Of a DNA stretch of 22,879 nt, positions 1-6,273 are shown piece by piece (within the stretch, counting starts at the first letter, position 1; the number at the start of each line of letters is the position of its first letter). A program made the position numbers and the translations under genes. The stretch is from an uncultured Psychrobacillus sp. (GTDB lineage Bacteria; Bacillota; Bacilli; Bacillales_A; Planococcaceae), in NCBI GenBank assembly GCA_934234185.1, contig CAKQHO010000046.1:1-22879 (forward strand), written 5' to 3'. Below the pieces are notes generated by a model that worked only from the letters and a program-made list of their open reading frames with translations, was not told where the DNA came from and did no database searches.

Positions 1-537
1 GGTATAAAGAAAAACGGTCATTTTTATCGTAATTATTGCATGGTCATGCTCTTTTTGAATCTTGGGTTACGTGTAACCGAGCTATGCAGCCTTAACATGA
101 ATTCCATCCAAGATAATGTTCTCCATGTAACAGGTAAAGGAGATAAGGAACGAACGGTATTTTTAAACCAAGCTTGTACTGAGGCGATCAAGGATTACAT
201 AGAAAAGGAAAGAAAACCGGGTAAGGGTGAGCAGGACGCGCTCTTCCTATCCCAAAAGGGAACAAGGCTCACAAGGCAAGCTGTTGCAAGAATTATAAAG
301 AAGATTAACGAAGAGTCTGGTTTAGGTAAGCAGAAAATCACTCCCCATAAGCTGCGACATACAAGTGCAACACTTATGTACAGAAGTGGAGCAGATATTC
401 GCAGTCTTCAGCATATCCTTGGCCATACAAGTGTATCTACCACTCAAATTTACACGCATGTGGAGAATAAAGAAATTCAACAAGTTATCGATAATAATCC
501 TTTCAATAAAATAAGTACACATAATAATATTATGTAA
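1..537 (+). CDS. Tyrosine recombinase/integrase (XerC/D-like), 5' end outside window
   Basis: This is the catalytic half of a tyrosine site-specific recombinase, which cuts and rejoins DNA through a covalent tyrosine intermediate. The reading frame is open from base 1, so the gene starts upstream; the first ATG at 40 lies inside the fold just before the first catalytic arginine and is not the start. Visible signatures in order are GLRVTE (catalytic Arg), TGKGDKER (beta-hairpin Lys), HKLRH at 346-360, LGH at about 418-426 and the nucleophile Tyr in QIYTH, with the Tyr codon at 451-453. All catalytic residues are present, so the visible part looks functional. The C-terminus is short after the Tyr, as in Xer-like enzymes. 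Whether it is a housekeeping Xer paralogue or a mobile-element integrase cannot be settled here; no att site was seen nearby. Confidence 0.9.
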   Translation, partial: GIKKNGHFYRNYCMVMLFLNLGLRVTELCSLNMNSIQDNVLHVTGKGDKERTVFLNQACTEAIKDYIEKERKPGKGEQDALFLSQKGTRLTRQAVARIIKKINEESGLGKQKITPHKLRHTSATLMYRSGADIRSLQHILGHTSVSTTQIYTHVENKEIQQVIDNNPFNKISTHNNIM

Positions 538-599
538 ACTAAAATATTCCTTGTTTTCTGACGATTACCCCGATAGAATATTCAAAAGGGGGAATTAGC

Positions 600-1142
600 A
601 TGTTTACATATCCATTAGATGACAAGACCTATTTAAAGCTGTTAGAGGTGAGAGATGCAGAGAAACTATTCCAGCTTACTATTAGCTCGAAGGAAACCCT
701 TCGTGAATGGCTGCCGTTTATAGACTATACAAAAACGGTTGCGGACACAGAAAGCTTTATTAAATCAACGATGCAGCAGTATGCTAATAACAATGGCATT
801 CAGTGTGCCATTTGGTATGAAGGGAAAATTGCAGGGGTAATAGGCTTCCATGCAGTCAACTGGAGCAATAAATCCACGAGTATCGGCTACTGGCTAGGAA
901 ATGACTTTGTAGGACATGGCCTCATGACCAAGGCAGTAAAAGCCTTTGTCGATTATGCTTTGAAGGAGCTAAAGCTGAACCGCGTAGAAATCAGAGCAGC
1001 GGTAGAGAATCAGAAAAGCCGTGCCATCCCAGAAAGACTTGGATTTACTGAGGAAGGCTGTATCAGACAGTCCGAATGGCTATATGATCACTATGTGGAT
1101 CACGTGGTATATGGAATGCTAGCGGATGAGTGGATGAAATAA
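600..1142 (+). CDS. RimL/YdaF-type GNAT N-acetyltransferase
   Basis: This 180-residue cytosolic protein belongs to the GNAT family of the ribosomal-protein-serine acetyltransferase (RimJ/RimL) type and closely resembles Bacillus YdaF from N- to C-terminus. It should transfer acetyl from acetyl-CoA to an amine. The acetyl-CoA loop is the GHG motif at residues 105-107, preceded by the typical GYWLG strand (96-100); the family signature ELxLNRVEI...A..N.KSRAIPERLGF follows at about 123-149. The ATG is preceded by a strong AAGGGGG ribosome binding site at about 587-593. It stands alone, 62 bases after the recombinase and followed by its own terminator. The real substrate is unknown; many RimL-like proteins do not act on ribosomal protein L12. 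Confidence 0.88.
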   Translation: MFTYPLDDKTYLKLLEVRDAEKLFQLTISSKETLREWLPFIDYTKTVADTESFIKSTMQQYANNNGIQCAIWYEGKIAGVIGFHAVNWSNKSTSIGYWLGNDFVGHGLMTKAVKAFVDYALKELKLNRVEIRAAVENQKSRAIPERLGFTEEGCIRQSEWLYDHYVDHVVYGMLADEWMK

Positions 1143-1168
1143 TTTATAACCGTAATCTGGTAGTAGGT

Positions 1169-1207
1169 AAGGGTGACTTGTCTTTAAAAAGATTAGTCAC
1201 CTTTTAT
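1169..1207 (+). terminator. Rho-independent terminator after RimL-like gene
   Basis: A perfect 7-bp stem GGTGACT (1172-1178) / AGTCACC (1195-1201), extended by G-U and A-U pairs, is followed by TTTTATATA. It lies 30 bases after the acetyltransferase stop. Confidence 0.85.
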
Positions 1208-1236
1208 ATAGAAGAAAAATCAATTTCTTGGGGAAC

Positions 1237-1264
1237 TTCATGCTTCATAGGATGAAGGCTTTTT
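1237..1264 (+). terminator. Candidate small terminator/attenuator hairpin just before membrane gene
   Basis: CTTCAT (1243-1248) and ATGAAG (1252-1257) form a 6-bp stem with a 3-base loop, followed by GCTTTTT and then directly by the AGGAGG site of the next gene. It is short and weak; it could be an attenuator or chance. Confidence 0.3.
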
Positions 1265-1278
1265 AGGAGGAAATTTCG

Positions 1279-1734
1279 TTGCGCCATATACTTTTTATGT
1301 TCTTATCAATTAGCACAATTGTAGCTTTTTATTTTCTGCTAAATTTCTTTACTGAATCGTCAATTAGTAAGTTATTTTTGTTTACTTTAATTGGCGTATT
1401 GGGTTTTTTAATTCAAAAAAGATTATACAATTTTTTTGTTTTAGAATTTAAGTTTATATACAAAGAAAGAGAAATACGATTACCAAAAGCATTAAAGATG
1501 ATAAGAGATACAGGTATGGACTTAGCTTTTATCTTAATTTTAGCTGCGTTCGGCATTAATCCAATACTCGATGTTATCGAAGCAAACAAGCCGTCGTTTT
1601 CCATCCATTTCTTTTATATTGAACTAGCTATCACTTCTGTTAGCATTGCACTCTTGCCAACGATTCTTTATTGTTATTATTATTTTTGGAGGCATCACTA
1701 TAATAATGAAAAAAAGGGGCAGCTAAAACAATAG
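1279..1734 (+). CDS. Small four-helix membrane protein, function unknown
   Basis: The predicted product has 151 residues and no family that I recognise. The start is TTG at 1279, chosen because AGGAGG (1265-1270) sits 8 bases upstream. Four hydrophobic stretches are visible at about residues 3-23, 29-47, 76-97 and 111-137, so it is most likely an integral membrane protein. The loop between segments 2 and 3 is basic (KEREIRLPKALK), which would place it in the cytoplasm. It is flanked by a terminator upstream and a bidirectional one downstream, so it is probably transcribed alone. It is real if the ribosome binding site is a guide, but there is no functional evidence. Confidence 0.6.
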   Translation: MRHILFMFLSISTIVAFYFLLNFFTESSISKLFLFTLIGVLGFLIQKRLYNFFVLEFKFIYKEREIRLPKALKMIRDTGMDLAFILILAAFGINPILDVIEANKPSFSIHFFYIELAITSVSIALLPTILYCYYYFWRHHYNNEKKGQLKQ

Positions 1735-1808
1735 CAAAACCCTGAAAAAATCTTGCTTGCCTATGGCTTGACTTGAAATTTGATTTCAAAAGAATGAGTT
1801 CATATACT

Positions 1809-1844
1809 AAAAAAGGTACGGAGAAAGTTATCTCTGCACCTTTT
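1809..1844. terminator. Bidirectional terminator between convergent genes
   Basis: AAAAGGT (1811-1817) and ACCTTTT (1838-1844) form the outer stem and GGAGA / TCTCT the inner stem. A-runs and T-runs on both flanks let it end both the + strand membrane gene and the - strand TM2 gene. Confidence 0.75.
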
Positions 1845-1849
1845 CTTCA

Positions 1850-2287
1850 CTATGCGTATCGATTTTGAGGAAGTCTAACTCGATTTTTTACTTGGAAGTT
1901 GTGCTCACTTTGAGTTAAATAAATGATTCCTTCAATAAAGCCAATAATTGCAGGGATATATGTCCAGAAAAATAGAATGTATAGAATGCCCTTAATAGGG
2001 CTACCTAAATAAAATTTATGAACTCCAAATGTACCTAATAGGATAGCTAACACACCTGCTGCAACTTTACTTTTTTCTGGCCAGCTTAAGTTGATGCCAT
2101 TACTGTGTGTCTGATTATGGTTATACTGTGGTGGCGCTTGATAAACAGGCTGTTGTTGAATAGGTTGTTGATAAGTTTGTTGAGCGTTGTTTGGAGCTGC
2201 TTGGAAACTTAAGCTTTCTCCGCAGAATTTACAGTTTCTTGCTTGTGGATCAGCTGGCGCCCCACATTGAGAACATTTTAATGACAT
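1850..2287 (-). CDS. Zinc ribbon-TM2 domain membrane protein
   Basis: This 145-residue protein has an N-terminal zinc ribbon (C5, C8, C19, C22), a Gln/Pro-rich linker (about 30-62) and a C-terminal TM2 domain. The TM2 domain has two helices (about 75-95 and 100-123) joined by the family's GxxGxHKFYLG turn at 85-95. TM2 proteins are small membrane proteins of mostly unknown function. Its start lies 21 bases after the SPFH gene stop and has its own GGAGAG site, so the two are almost certainly one operon. Both carry the same kind of zinc ribbon, which suggests that they meet at the membrane, the TM2 protein perhaps anchoring the SPFH protein. That partnership is inference. Confidence 0.88.
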   Translation of the reverse strand: MSLKCSQCGAPADPQARNCKFCGESLSFQAAPNNAQQTYQQPIQQQPVYQAPPQYNHNQTHSNGINLSWPEKSKVAAGVLAILLGTFGVHKFYLGSPIKGILYILFFWTYIPAIIGFIEGIIYLTQSEHNFQVKNRVRLPQNRYA

Positions 2288-2308
2288 ATGATTTCTCTCC
2301 TATCAATA

Positions 2309-3433
2309 TTAATTCGTTTTTTCTCCGCATTGATGACAAAATATTGCATCGGATGCTAGAGAAGTACCGCATGTACAAGTGACTTTCATTAAATTATGTC
2401 CGCAACCTGAACAAAAACGAGCATCGGAGTCATTTTCAAAGCGACAGTTTGGACAATGAATTTTTGGTTGGGTAGTAGGCGTCCCGCAAGAGGAACAGAA
2501 CTTAGTTTGCGAATCCAAAGTAGTATTGCAAACTGTACATTGTATATTAGCTGTTGATAAAGGCTGCACCTGATTTTGGACATTTTGCATTGCGTTCATA
2601 CCTATGCCAACCCCAACTCCTCCAGTTAAAAACGCACCTGCTACGCCATTACTGTTTTGAGCAGCGGCTTCATAAACATCAAAGCTACGTTGCGTTGCAT
2701 AGCGATTGTCTCCCATAATTTCAAATCGAGCTCGGTCTGATAAAATTTTGTTGATTTGATCGAAATCTTCATCTGGGAAATTAATCGATTGAATATGGAA
2801 GTTGATTAATTCAAATCCAAAACGTTCAAACTCGTGCTTTACGGCCTCTTTAAGGGAATTCGATAAATGCGTTAATTGGGTAGAAATTTCCAAAGCGGAA
2901 ATTTTATCTTGGATGATTTTCGTAGCCAGCTCGGTTTTTATATACGTCAAAAGTGTACCTCGGAAATAATCGAGTACTTTTTCAAATTGCACAATCTCAG
3001 AAGGGTTCATACCACCGATGATTTCTCTGAAAAACAACATGCAATCTTCAATTCTTAAACCAGCTTGGCCATATGCTCGAATTCGTAGCTTGACAAAATA
3101 TTTAGGGTCTATTAACTGAATCGGGTCGGATGTTCCCCAATATAAATCCAATTTACTAGTCGTGTTAATAAAGAAGATTTCCGCTGTAAAAGGCGATTTA
3201 CTGTCGTAGAAAAAATTCAAGACAGAACCAAGTAATGGTAAGTTATTCGTGCTTAAAGTATAAGTACCCGCCGAAAAGTAATCATATACTTGTCCACCTT
3301 TTACGAAGATAGCCACTTGCCCTTCATTAACGACTAGAACACTCCCTAATCGAATTTGCTCCGACGGAAATTTATAGATAAGCCAATCCCTGCTCCGCAA
3401 ACCATCAAACTTAATGCGATCAAATAGAACCAT
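2309..3433 (-). CDS. SPFH/band 7 protein with three C-terminal zinc ribbons (YdjI-like)
   Basis: This 374-residue protein has an SPFH (band 7 / 'virion core protein') domain at about residues 20-240, then a small-residue linker with a glycine-rich stretch (263-280), then three zinc ribbons. The ribbons are C299/C302/C313/C316, C327/C330/C341/C344 and C353/C355/C366/C369; the third begins with CxC instead of CxxC. It resembles Bacillus YdjI, a member of the SPFH family linked in B. subtilis to membrane-stress protein assemblies. There is no clear transmembrane helix, so membrane contact probably comes through the SPFH domain or a partner, the obvious one being the co-transcribed TM2 protein. 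Its ATG follows GGTGTGAGGTGAG, and a TGCTATAAT extended -10 lies upstream. Its specific role here is unknown. Confidence 0.87.
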   Translation of the reverse strand: MVLFDRIKFDGLRSRDWLIYKFPSEQIRLGSVLVVNEGQVAIFVKGGQVYDYFSAGTYTLSTNNLPLLGSVLNFFYDSKSPFTAEIFFINTTSKLDLYWGTSDPIQLIDPKYFVKLRIRAYGQAGLRIEDCMLFFREIIGGMNPSEIVQFEKVLDYFRGTLLTYIKTELATKIIQDKISALEISTQLTHLSNSLKEAVKHEFERFGFELINFHIQSINFPDEDFDQINKILSDRARFEIMGDNRYATQRSFDVYEAAAQNSNGVAGAFLTGGVGVGIGMNAMQNVQNQVQPLSTANIQCTVCNTTLDSQTKFCSSCGTPTTQPKIHCPNCRFENDSDARFCSGCGHNLMKVTCTCGTSLASDAIFCHQCGEKTN

Positions 3434-3470
3434 TTTCTCACCTCACACCTAATTAATATGTATCATAAAA

Positions 3471-3479
3471 ATTATAGCA
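3471..3479 (-). promoter_or_regulatory. Extended -10 promoter of the SPFH-TM2 operon
   Basis: On the - strand the sequence reads TGCTATAAT, a consensus extended -10, about 40 bases before the SPFH start. No good -35 is seen, which is acceptable for an extended -10 promoter. Confidence 0.5.
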
Positions 3480-3639
3480 TAAATGGAATGAATTGGAGAA
3501 AAAGTATTTTATAAAACCTAAAAGAAAAATAGATATAAGTGACTAATTGCAGGGGTGCTTCCATCTTGAATTGGAATAGGGTTGATAGGACTTATGAAGA
3601 TTTATGTATCTAAATCGTCTTAGTCCGGGTTGTAAAAAT

Positions 3640-3682
3640 AAGAAAAAGCCTACAAACGTTGTCAAATAAACGATTGTAGGCT
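3640..3682 (-). terminator. Terminator of the acetyltransferase operon
   Basis: GCCTACAA (3648-3655) / TTGTAGGC (3674-3681) continues as CGTT/AACG after one mismatch. On the - strand the hairpin is followed by TTTTTCTTATTT. The gene-free stretch 3434-3759 otherwise shows only the SPFH promoter. Confidence 0.8.
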
Positions 3683-3759
3683 ATAAACAATAATAGTCGC
3701 ATCAAGTCTTGGACCAGCGACAATCATCTTGTCGAAATGAATCACTACTTATATGGTAT

Positions 3760-4005
3760 CTATATAATGTAACTAACAAGGCCTATACAATTGAGAACTA
3801 GTCCTAGTATTGCTATTACGATTCCTTTTTGTCTTTGTTGCTTTATTTCTATCAATCCCACAATGCCAAATAGGATTCCTATTATGCTAAGTAAGGAGCC
3901 CTCCTGTACAAGAAGTAACCCGATTAGTGATAGGAAGCCTATAAGTAAAGAACCAATCACTTTGCTATTTATATTATTTTTTTCTGCCATTAATTGAGTT
4001 TCCAT
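3760..4005 (-). CDS. Small membrane protein with two to three helices, function unknown
   Basis: This small protein of 81 residues has no family name I can give with confidence. The frame is open further upstream, to 4074, but that would overlap the preceding acetyltransferase. The ATG at 4005 fits better because GGGGGTG lies about 5 bases before it and only 22 bases separate it from the upstream stop. After a polar N-terminus (about 1-13) there are hydrophobic segments at about 15-33, 36-52 and 62-81. The central part resembles small DUF4190-like proteins with glycine-rich helices. It is the last gene of the four-gene - strand unit and is followed by a strong terminator. Confidence 0.6.
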   Translation of the reverse strand: METQLMAEKNNINSKVIGSLLIGFLSLIGLLLVQEGSLLSIIGILFGIVGLIEIKQQRQKGIVIAILGLVLNCIGLVSYII

Positions 4006-4027
4006 TAGAGCACCCCCAAAAAACAAT

Positions 4028-4477
4028 CTATTTATCCAGCCATTCGTACTCGATATCAGGTAAGCTTTCTTCATTTACGAAACCCTTACCAATCATGTTG
4101 AATCCATTTTTTTCGTAAAATTGCTGTGCTTTTTTATTGATTTCAAAAGTTCTTAGCGTCAGTTTACCACTAGATTTTACCTTTGCTTTATCAAGCAGGG
4201 CACGACCAATGCCATAACCTTGATAGGCAACGTGGATGTATAGCTGGTTTATTTCTACGGAGCTATAAGCAATCATTCCAATCACTTTATCCTCTATCAA
4301 CGCAATCTCTATTTCATATTGTTCCGGTAATATATGATTTAAAAAATATAGATGGCTTTCAAAGCTATGTTTTTCTTTTTGGCCAATAGCTCGTTCCTTA
4401 CTTTCACGCCACATGGAGACTGTTTGTTCAGCATACTTCGGCTCATAAGAGGTAATAACAAATACAGGATTACTCAA
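4028..4477 (-). CDS. GNAT N-acetyltransferase
   Basis: This single-domain acetyltransferase has 149 residues. The acetyl-CoA pyrophosphate loop is QGYGIG (86-91), followed by the helix ALLDKAK, and the C-terminal half has the usual NKKAQQFYEKNGF motif near 113-125. The start is TTG, supported by AGGAGG placed 7 bases upstream. It is the third gene of a - strand operon: 29 bases separate it from the preceding GNAT gene and 22 from the membrane gene after it. The substrate cannot be read from the sequence; GNATs of this size modify amino groups of small molecules, antibiotics or proteins. Confidence 0.85.
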   Translation of the reverse strand: MSNPVFVITSYEPKYAEQTVSMWRESKERAIGQKEKHSFESHLYFLNHILPEQYEIEIALIEDKVIGMIAYSSVEINQLYIHVAYQGYGIGRALLDKAKVKSSGKLTLRTFEINKKAQQFYEKNGFNMIGKGFVNEESLPDIEYEWLDK

Positions 4478-4506
4478 TGAAACGCCTCCTTTTATGTATC
4501 AAACTT

Positions 4507-4935
4507 TTAAAGCTTCTTTCTAAATGAGTAGCACCATTTATCATAACCTAGTTTTTCTTCATAAAACCGGTGAGCATCTAGACGTTGAATCCCTGATTCT
4601 AATGCGACATATTGGGCACCATTCTCTCTTGCAAGCTTATGTATATACTCTAGCAGCCTGTCTCCGTAGCCCTTTGAACGGTGTTGTTGGTCGGTAACCA
4701 AATCATAGATGAAAATATGCTTCTTACTATAAAAGTTTATTCTCCATGCTAGGCCTGCTACAGAGACCAATTCCTTGTTTGCATATAAGCCGTAAAGAAG
4801 ATATCCATCTTTCTGCATCTCTTGAAGAAGCTCCAAAAATGTATTCTCTTCTAGATCTGTTCGTAGTTGAGAAAGGATGGGGAAAGCCTCCATATATTGC
4901 TGTCTTGTCGTTAAGTTTTGGAAATGCATAGTCAT
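4507..4935 (-). CDS. GNAT N-acetyltransferase
   Basis: This is a 142-residue, single-domain GNAT protein. The acetyl-CoA loop is RSKGYG (86-91), preceded by the strand IFIYDLVTD and followed by a helix (RLLEYIHKLA); ALESG...AHRFYEEKLGY at about 111-130 is the typical C-terminal strand and helix. Its ATG shares one base with the TAA of the upstream two-domain GNAT (TAATG), which points to translational coupling. An in-frame ATG two codons later (4929) is an alternative start. Co-translation with another acetyltransferase suggests related substrates or a complex, but this is not shown. Confidence 0.87.
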   Translation of the reverse strand: MTMHFQNLTTRQQYMEAFPILSQLRTDLEENTFLELLQEMQKDGYLLYGLYANKELVSVAGLAWRINFYSKKHIFIYDLVTDQQHRSKGYGDRLLEYIHKLARENGAQYVALESGIQRLDAHRFYEEKLGYDKWCYSFRKKL

Positions 4936-5765
4936 TAATTAGCCATCTCTTTCTTATAGCTATAATAATCCTGTGCGTGGACCACATAGAAACCGGTAGA
5001 TTCATACAGCTTTAGTGCATGATCATTTTTCGTTTCGACTTCCAGATGAACTGAATATCCATTCTCAGCGTTTTCTTTCACCACTCGTTGAAGAACTCTT
5101 CGTCCTATTCCTTTGCCTTGGTGCTCTGGCAAGATAGAGAAACCTGAGATCCATGCCTCTTGGTTTTCTCTCTTTACCTGTATATAACCAATGGGGCCAT
5201 CCTCCGTCACAATCATTAACTGATCGACGTTTTCTATGTATGCTACTTCTTTTTCTAGCGATCGAGCATCTTCTTCAGGTAAGCCAAATCCCTCCACAAA
5301 TAAGCGCACTCGAATCTCGAAGTCTTCATTGGTCGTTGGTCTCAGCTTTATGTCATTATCGACAGTAAGTTCCTCGGGCTTCCAAGTCATTTGAGACTCA
5401 GAGAAGGCATATGTAGCACCCAGTTTTTCGAGAAAGTCCTTTCCTGGTTTAGAGCCGGCAGGACTGTTCAATAAAATCCTTTCATATTTCTCTTTTTGGA
5501 AGATTTTTTTCGCTTCCTCGAACAAACGAGTGAAAATCTGTTTTCTTCGATGGCTTGGATGAACCATCCCACAAACCTCGACGGTCGACACGAATGGATA
5601 CAAGCCAAGGAATCCTACGAGTACATTATCTTCATAATGAAAAAAATCTAGCTTTTCCTCTCTATTTCGTAAAGAATGCCAATTAAGCTTTAACTGAATT
5701 TTGTCTGTTTCCTCGCAAATTGCTTGTAGCTCCTGTATCGCATCTAATTTCGTTTTATTTAACAT
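4935..5765 (-). CDS. Tandem two-domain GNAT acetyltransferase
   Basis: This 276-residue protein has two GNAT folds. The N-terminal one (about 1-130) has the GFLGLYPF strand and a region VHPSHRRKQIFTRLF in which the usual Q/RxxGxG acetyl-CoA loop is degenerate (RRKQIF), so it may be non-catalytic or structural. The C-terminal one (about 138-276) has an intact loop QGKGIG (216-221) and the typical NDHALKLYESTGF helix near 247-259. One inactive and one active half is a known arrangement in double-GNAT proteins. The gene starts at ATG after AAGGAAGAGA and is first in the - strand operon that ends at 3760; its stop overlaps the next start by one base. The substrate is unknown. Confidence 0.87.
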   Translation of the reverse strand: MLNKTKLDAIQELQAICEETDKIQLKLNWHSLRNREEKLDFFHYEDNVLVGFLGLYPFVSTVEVCGMVHPSHRRKQIFTRLFEEAKKIFQKEKYERILLNSPAGSKPGKDFLEKLGATYAFSESQMTWKPEELTVDNDIKLRPTTNEDFEIRVRLFVEGFGLPEEDARSLEKEVAYIENVDQLMIVTEDGPIGYIQVKRENQEAWISGFSILPEHQGKGIGRRVLQRVVKENAENGYSVHLEVETKNDHALKLYESTGFYVVHAQDYYSYKKEMAN

Positions 5766-5963
5766 ATTATCTCTTCCTTTACTGTCATTCGTTCCTTTTT
5801 CATTGTACTGATTAAAGTAGCAAAAAAATAGATATTTTTCTCATTATTTAGATAAAAGTGTATTTGTTATAGGCTAGAGGATTAGAAGTAATCTAAGTGA
5901 ATTCAGAAGTGGGTGAAGGGAGGATATCAGATGTAGGACATGTAGTTTAGGTTTGGATCACAA

Positions 5964-6003
5964 GAAAAGAGGCAAAGCTTTATGATGACTTTGCCTCTTT
6001 TTA
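5964..6003. terminator. Strong bidirectional terminator after the YjdI-like gene
   Basis: AAAGAGGCAAAG (5966-5977) and CTTTGCCTCTTT (5989-6000) form a perfect 12-bp stem with an 11-base loop. T-runs follow on both strands. It ends the - strand RNase J/Fe-S unit. Confidence 0.88.
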
Positions 6004-6005
6004 TA

Positions 6006-6257
6006 CTATTCCGGCCATTTTTCAATAAACTTTAATGCTCCTGATGGACAGGTTTTCACTACTCGTTTATTGTCTTCTCTTCTTGAGCCATTGGGGAGTA
6101 TCCATGGTTTTTTATTCGTGTCGAACGTGGAGGGTAAATATTTGATACAATTAGCAGCATGCGTACATTTGGTAGGGTGGAAATAAATATCTACTTCGTC
6201 TCCAACGTATTTTTTAAATCCTGCTTTTACTAATTCTTCCTCATTATTACCTTCCAT
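6006..6257 (-). CDS. YjdI-like (4Fe-4S) mono-cluster protein
   Basis: This 83-residue protein matches the divergent mono-cluster ferredoxin-like family that includes E. coli YjdI. It has a GDEVDIYFHPTKC start strand, C31, C37 and a CPSGAL motif with C70. Three cysteines in this arrangement are also what YjdI has, so no residue seems to be lost. The ATG at 6257 is preferred because AAAGGGATGAG lies just upstream; an in-frame TTG at 6284 would overlap the RNase J gene and lacks a site. The gene begins 16 bases after the RNase J stop and is probably co-transcribed with it. The family probably binds an iron-sulfur cluster; the redox partner and role are unknown. Confidence 0.85.
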   Translation of the reverse strand: MEGNNEEELVKAGFKKYVGDEVDIYFHPTKCTHAANCIKYLPSTFDTNKKPWILPNGSRREDNKRVVKTCPSGALKFIEKWPE

Positions 6258-6273
6258 TCGTCTCATCCCTTTA

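Noticed and set aside
1..537. Integrase as a sign of a mobile element covering the window
   Set aside because: No att repeats, second mobile-element gene, or tRNA target was seen, and the recombinase is at the edge. Xer-like recombinases are also ordinary chromosomal genes.
4006..4074. Longer N-terminus for the small membrane protein (MKKAYLISS...)
   Set aside because: It overlaps the upstream acetyltransferase and lacks a ribosome binding site; ATG 4005 has one.
5925..5945. Good-looking GGGAGG site followed by ATG-TAG (start-stop) on the + strand, with another ATG-TAG nine bases later
   Set aside because: The codon after ATG is a stop in both, so there is no peptide and no gene downstream on this strand that it could control. 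Treated as chance.
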